A stretch of 64,000 nucleotides of DNA from Fremontodendron californicum. Taxonomy: Eukaryota > Streptophyta > Magnoliopsida > Malvales > Malvaceae. This document shows, piece by piece, positions 60,501 through 64,000 of this stretch. The DNA is taken from assembly GCA_030761205.1 (NCBI GenBank), contig JAULJL010000028.1:20573001-20637000 (forward strand), in the 5' to 3' direction. The notes under the pieces were generated by a model. It was not told the DNA's origin. It saw only the letters and a list, made by a program, of their open reading frames with translations, and did not search any database. Position 1 is the stretch's first letter. Each line of letters opens with the position of its first letter. Position numbers and translations under genes: made by a program.

Positions 60501-62668
60501 CCTTTTTCTTTTTCTTTTTAACCAATGGCTTTATCATCATTGTTCTTAGGATGGCAAAGATTACTGGGCAGTGATACTAATTACTATCAGCTGCTTGTTT
60601 TTTCCTAACGCTATTTATTCTTGAGTGAAATATTATGAACTTTTTTGCTTTAGGACTCCTCATTGTGCATCTTGATCAATTGGATTGTTTCTTTGTGGAT
60701 TCCTATACGAAGTTTTTGTAGATGTGTTTTCGGGTATTCTTTTATCATTTCGTCCAACAGGAAGAGTTCCTCTACTTCTAGGAATTGTTCTAGAATACTC
60801 TTTTCTGGCTTTTAGTGATTAATATAAAGAATTATGGTGATAAATTTACATTTACTCAGTTGGATAGCAATGTTTCTGCTTTTCATTTCCATTTTGGTTG
60901 GCCATTATTAACCTTTTAATATTAAAAACCTTCTTCTCATAGAATTATTTGTATTCTGTCATCTATGAGATAGAAATTAGAAACAGAATAAGGTATGATC
61001 AATATTTTTTGTTTTTATATTGGTTTATTTCTCCCTTGCAGGTATTTTTGTAGCACTGGCATTAAGATTTGATGTATCTAGGGGGAAAGGGAGCCAGTAT
61101 TTTAAGAGTGCATTTTTGGGATACACAGTGGGATTGGTCCTTACAATTGTTGTAATGAACTGGTTCCAAGCTGCACAGGTAAACCATTCATGAACATTTG
61201 TTTTTATCTTCTCTTCCTGTTAATGCATGTTATGTTATTCGGACTCGGGGGTAAGTGTCGGATATGGGTACGTGTCCGACACGCGTATGCTCATTTTTTC
61301 TAAGTTTTTCCATATATTTGGGGAAACATACTCCCATACCCATGTCTTAATATGTGTTGGATATGGGTGTCGGGCTCGAGTACTTTAAAGAAAATGAAGA
61401 GTCGGAGTAACATAGATGTACAGCTATATCCATTAAAAGTTTTATACTGTGGTGTGGATATACACTTGCTCCTTATCGTGACAACCTAATGGTCTGCTTC
61501 TGCTATGCTCATTGTGGTTTCAGCCTGCACTTTTGTATATTGTACCAGCTGTTATTGGATTCTTAGGTGCTCACTGTTTAATGAACGGGGAAGTCAAACC
61601 GGTTTGTTCTCGACCCTTTTTTGATTCTCTCTGGCATCATGTTATTGGTCTGGACTTTTTAATTCATTTTCTTTTCAAACTGTCTTTTGCTTGTAAAAAA
61701 AAGAAAAAAACAGACATTCTATGTGGGCGTGGGATTATAATTGTAAAAATTTGTTATTATTACTCCATTATTCAAGGACTAGCAACAAGTACTATTGTCT
61801 TCTCTTGCTTATTATTACTCCATTATAATTGTGCTAGAGTATCAGGTGTAATGTTAATGAAAAAAGAGTATGATTATGGATAGGGTTGAGGGTTCAGTTA
61901 TGCCCATGTCTAGGAAAAAGCTATGTTGCTTCGACTTTTCATTTTTCTTGAAGTATCCGTGTCCGATGCATATCCGGACATGGGTATGGGGATATGATCC
62001 TCCAAATACATAGAAATCTTGAAAAAATTTGAACATGCCCATGTCCGACACTCACACCTAGGTCCAAATAACATAGGGAAAAAGTGAAGAAAGTGAAACT
62101 CATGCTCCACGGTGGTACTGGAGGACTATGTTACTCAGACTCGGGTGTGAGTGTCCGACACGGGTATGTTAAATTTTTTTCAAGATTTTCATGTATTTAG
62201 AGGGTCCTTGGAGGATCATACCCCCATATCCATGTTCGGATATGTGTCGGACACTGTTACTTAAAGAAAAATGAAGAGTCGGAGCAACATAGCTGGAGGA
62301 TCTTATGATAATAGAGTTAAGCATTAAGTCTTGCTTTACAAGGTTTTTTTTTTTTTTTTTTTTTTTTTACTGTTTTAGATGCAAAAGAAAACCTGCAGAA
62401 TGCTGTATAAATTGGTATATGCTAAAATAATATTCTAGATTATAGACTAGTTGGAAAGTTAGAAGCAATAGTTAGAGGATTATGCCAAGTATCCCATGTG
62501 GGGAATTCTTTATCCAGTTTTAAATGAAGTGATGATCTTCGATATTCGGATTGTGATTCGGATAATATGATCTAACATCATGTGCAGTTATTGGAGTTTG
62601 ACGAGTCGAAGACGGCGGTTACATCTGAAGAAGGTAGTGATGACAAATCTAGCAAGAAGGTTGAATGA
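51596..62668 (+). CDS. SPP: signal peptide peptidase (SPP), ER intramembrane aspartyl protease
   Basis: Eleven exons, all with GT-AG borders: 51596-51635, 52973-53088, 53187-53338, 53456-53541, 54356-54483, 55057-55107, 59768-59854, 59969-60038, 61042-61178, 61524-61601 and 62588-62668. They total 1026 bases, so 341 residues, close to the 344 of Arabidopsis SPP. The enzyme cleaves remnant signal peptides within the ER membrane. Catalytic motifs are intact: YD in LFVYDIFWVFF (exon 7), GLGD in SMLGLGDIVIPG (exon 8) and PAL in QPALLYIVPA (exon 10). The rest is multi-spanning hydrophobic sequence (NEHAMRFPFIGSAMLLSLFL in exon 3). The N-terminus MKNIERLANLSLAG matches known plant SPP. The tail ends in a charged segment, SSKKVE. 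The frame is clean. Introns 1, 6, 9 and 10 contain mobile elements. Intron 6 is 4660 bp because of a copia insertion in antisense orientation. Confidence 0.95.
52439..52898. mobile_element. hAT-type MITE in SPP intron 1, perfect 8-bp target duplication
   Basis: The element is 52447-52890. It runs from TAGAGGTGTAATTGAG to CTCATTTACATCCCTA, with GGAGGCAC at 52439-52446 and 52891-52898. The body is dominated by GAGCTCGAGCTCG-type repeats (CTCGAG and its permutations), so it is GC-richer than the intron around it. Confidence 0.92.
55108..56106 (+). other. SPP intron 6, part left of the copia insertion
   Basis: Intron sequence between exon 6 and the retrotransposon. No internal exon was recognised; open frames here have no family pattern. 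Confidence 0.7.
56112..56339 (-). repeat. copia 3' LTR
   Basis: 228 bp, identical by eye to 59126-59353. It contains about five short direct repeats of CCAGCAGTCAATATTT near one end. The polypurine tract lies at 56340-56356. Confidence 0.95.
56347..58911 (-). CDS. copia polyprotein part: integrase core, reverse transcriptase, RNase H
   Basis: 854 codons open. Integrase: the second Asp in KKLRTDNARDYFN and the Glu in QQNGVAERKNGHL. Reverse transcriptase: FDVKNAFLHGDLEEEIYMEV, LYGLKQSPRAWF and the catalytic YVDDI. RNase H: EAYTDADYAG, SSAEAEFRS and CDNKSAINIAHNP. The C-terminus is a normal copia end (LADVLTKGL). The gene has no promoter of its own; it would be read from the 5' LTR. Its upstream part lies in another frame (58878-59126) because a run of A is one base shorter than the frame needs at about 58889-58897. 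All catalytic residues of reverse transcriptase and RNase H that can be checked are present. Confidence 0.92.
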   Translation of the reverse strand: MDLFVKKKSDVSNIFPIFHTMVKTQFNVRIKKLRTDNARDYFNQTLSPYFQKEGIIHESSCVDTPQQNGVAERKNGHLLASVRALLFQQNVPKTFWGEAVLTAAHLINRIPSRVIDFKSPMEVFSKYFSDFNMSMKLVPRVFGCVSFVHVHSNSRSKLDPRAVKCVFIGYSPTQKGYKCYNPITRKTYVSADVTFAEHESYFSSPYPQGEASFMEDKDLFLREPSMVVKISPVQTEPTSERQLTSEPCELINPTLTKPLQVYSRRIKPVINPVQVQETKSSLGTEVSPSTEISPTVLDLDLPIATRKGVRKCTQHPLSHFVSFEKLSTPHKTFLTHLNTVDIPQTLSQALGKEEWKHAMRVEMEALEKNKTWELTELPTGKRLVGCKWVFTVKYKSDGSIERYKARLVAKGYTQTYGVDYQETFAPVAKMNTVRVLLSLAPNYDWPLQQFDVKNAFLHGDLEEEIYMEVPPSFGINLGKNKVCKLKKALYGLKQSPRAWFGRFTKAMVNMKYKQSQGDHTLFIKHSASGGVTALIVYVDDIIVTGNDPDEKEALRKYLAKEFEIKDLGKLKYFLGIEVARSKEGIFVSQQKYVLDLLKETGKLGCKPSDTPIEPNHRLGESVEGEPADKGMYQRLVGKLIYLSHTRPDIAYAVSVVSQFMQNPKGIHLAAVYRILQYLKGNPGKGVLFRKGTRMELEAYTDADYAGCVTDRRSTSGYCTFIGGNLVTWRSKKQPVVARSSAEAEFRSMAQGICELLWLKIILDDLKIKWETPMKLYCDNKSAINIAHNPVQHDRTKHVEVDRHFIKEKLESGLICTPYISTKNQLADVLTKGLMSSAFQQIVGKLGMENIYSPA
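58878..59126 (-). pseudogene. copia integrase N-terminal remnant
   Basis: It contains FHCEVCEFAKHRR (end of the zinc-binding region) and IHSDIWGP (first catalytic Asp of integrase). The His residues of the zinc-binding region are lost with the internal deletion. The frame ends at 58878, and the protein continues in the next frame from about 58897. The apparent start codon at 59126 is formed at the junction of LTR and the remaining primer site, so it is not a natural start. Confidence 0.85.
59126..59353 (-). repeat. copia 5' LTR
   Basis: 228 bp, TG...CA, same sequence as 56112-56339. It would carry the element's promoter, antisense to SPP. Confidence 0.95.
59359..59767 (+). other. SPP intron 6, part right of the copia insertion
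   Basis: It holds a poly-T run at about 59559-59579 and the acceptor TGCAG at 59763-59767. No other feature. Confidence 0.7.
60039..61041 (+). other. SPP intron 8
   Basis: Intron of about 1 kb. A short direct repeat (TATCTAGAGGTCTGAT) lies at about 60257-60286. No mobile element or exon recognised. Confidence 0.7.
61230..61415. mobile_element. family A hAT-type MITE in SPP intron 9
   Basis: It runs from TATGTTATTCGGACTCGG to GAGTCGGAGTAACATAG. It takes up more than half of the 345-bp intron. The target duplication is not clear. Confidence 0.8.
61913..62084. mobile_element. family A hAT-type MITE in SPP intron 10, perfect 8-bp target duplication
   Basis: The element is 61921-62076, from CTATGTTGCTTCGACTT to CCAAATAACATAG. 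GGAAAAAG is at 61913-61920 and 62077-62084. Confidence 0.9.
62118..62300. mobile_element. family A hAT-type MITE in SPP intron 10, second copy, perfect 8-bp target duplication
   Basis: The element is 62126-62292, from CTATGTTACTCAGACTCGG to GAGTCGGAGCAACATAG. CTGGAGGA is at 62118-62125 and 62293-62300. It lies only 50 bp from the preceding copy and in the opposite orientation. Confidence 0.92.
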
Positions 62669-62850
62669 GTTAGAAGAAGCTCACTCAGACACTGAAACTA
62701 GGTTAGGCTTGAGAAGGAAATAGTGTTGTTTGTTCACTTTTTTAAGGTCTTATTCTTGGCTAACTTGTTCTACTGCAAAACCATTGTAACAGATTTTGGA
62801 ATTAAGTAATAAATTATATTTAGCCTCTTAAAGCAAGATTACTTTCATTT
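62669..62850 (+). terminator. SPP 3' untranslated region with polyadenylation signal
   Basis: AATAAA at 62808-62813, about 140 bases after the stop codon. A T-rich stretch follows. Confidence 0.65.
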
Positions 62851-64000
62851 TACACAATTCCAATTTTTATAGATATTCACAATGTATTTAGAACTATAAA
62901 CATTTCTCATGTTTTAACAATGCTTTTTCTGTTGTTTTTCAAAGGCTGCTGAATTCTTTTTTCATGGGCTCATGCAATGCAAATTTTGCTGTCGACTTTC
63001 ATGAAAAGGTTCGAATATTTTCAATGCCTCACATATGCAAATTTGTCTGAGTAATTTACATTTCGGGATACAGATCTTAACATCAATTTTTATTTAGGTT
63101 AAATTTTTTTAATTTTATCAAATTATTTCACTGAATTTTTATTATTAATAAATTAAATCATTTATGTTAATTTCGTTAAATAATTTTAAAGAAAAAACAG
63201 ATTTAACGTGAAATTTTTATTTTACCTAAAATGTCAATTAAGTATTATCTTTAAAAAATATTTTCAATGCCTCACATATGCAAATTTTGTCTAAGCAACT
63301 TTCATGAAAAATTTACTAACATATGCCAAATAAATTACTTAACAGTGTGTTTTAAAATTATATTTTATTTATATTTTAATTCTTTCATTTTTTAATTGTT
63401 AATTTATTCAGTTAATATAATAAATAAATTTATTTTTTTATATAATAATTATTTAATTAATTAAAATCTTCAAATAAATTTTAAATATTAATAATATATA
63501 TAAATAATTTATCAATTTATTTTTATATTAATATTTTTAATTATCATTTTTATCTTATCGTCACCCATATTTTTATGTTGAAATACATATCTCACGATGT
63601 TTTATTATATTTTACTTTTATCGATTGTGATTTGTGACTTGTAAGTGATCGGATTTCAGGAAAAAAAAAAAACGAAAAAGAGTTCAAAAATAAAATAAAA
63701 TTCTATTGCTTATTTCTAATCTCTAACTTGGAGGCCCAATTGGTAGGCTGGCCCCATGAATATGACGAGGTTTCTTTTGATTTGATGTTAATCTTGCTTC
63801 TAATGTACTACTGGTTTTAAGTAACTATATTTGATTTTTCTGGGGAACAAAATGGGCACTAAAAATAACTTAAAAAAAAAAAAAAGATAGACAATGAAAG
63901 AAAAGAGCCAAATCTGGGTTTTAATTAAAACAAAACCACAACCGTTAAATTCTTCTAATTGAATCAAATTAGCAAAATGGAAAGGAACAGGAAAAATGAG
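62851..64000. other. 3' flank, AT-rich, no gene
   Basis: A direct repeat of about 40 bp (core TTTTCAATGCCTCACATATG) occurs at 63014-63054 and 63257-63298. The last kilobase shows no exon. The window ends in sequence without recognised features. Confidence 0.5.

Noticed and set aside
61512..61883. 123-codon plus-strand frame in SPP exon 10 and intron 10
   Set aside because: Only the first part is exon 10; the rest is intron after a GT donor at 61602.

Overview
The window is nuclear DNA of a eudicot plant. It is AT-rich, has GT-AG introns, and carries plant-type genes and plant transposon families. Only two host protein-coding genes can be supported. One is a SHI/STY-type RING-like zinc-finger transcription factor closest to LRP1 (LATERAL ROOT PRIMORDIUM 1), minus strand, about 12975-14629, two coding exons. 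The other is a complete signal peptide peptidase (SPP), plus strand, 51596-62668, eleven coding exons giving 341 residues. No tRNA, rRNA, CRISPR or bacterial-type feature was seen.

Layout. 1-12970: the edge of a LINE fragment, then intergenic DNA packed with MITEs, SINE-like pieces, tandem duplications and microsatellites. 12975-15540: LRP1-like gene and its upstream region. 15846-27435: intergenic DNA with MITEs, including a nested hAT MITE. 27436-32855: a Mutator-like element (MULE1) with 10-bp target duplication, long inverted terminal repeats and a transposase gene with one intron. 32866-42960: MITE-rich intergenic DNA, including a pogo/Emigrant-like element. 42975-45768: a second, internally deleted relative (MULE2), also with a 10-bp target duplication. 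45779-51270: MITE-rich DNA. 51271-62813: the SPP gene. Its intron 1 holds a hAT MITE, its intron 6 a Ty1/copia element with two identical 228-bp LTRs, and introns 9 and 10 hold three copies of a hAT-type MITE. 62814-64000: AT-rich flank.

How things relate. The two host genes have no visible functional link. One acts in nuclear auxin/organ-development transcription, the other in intramembrane proteolysis in the ER. Both have taken copies of the same hAT MITE (family A, 13 copies in the window) into introns. Most of the remaining sequence is explained by recurring non-autonomous DNA elements. I call them families A (ends CTATGTTACTCGGACTC), B (ends TAGACCTGCTCATGGG), C (foldback, AGGTTAAAG ends), D (GGATTTTGCTAAC ends) and further letters below. 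Target duplications were read directly for many of them. The most unusual structure is the pair of MULEs. Both have hairpin cassettes in their terminal repeats, built on a common GAARTCGCCAT half-core with different centres and different outer stems. Both also have subterminal tandem arrays, of different unit length, upstream of the transposase.
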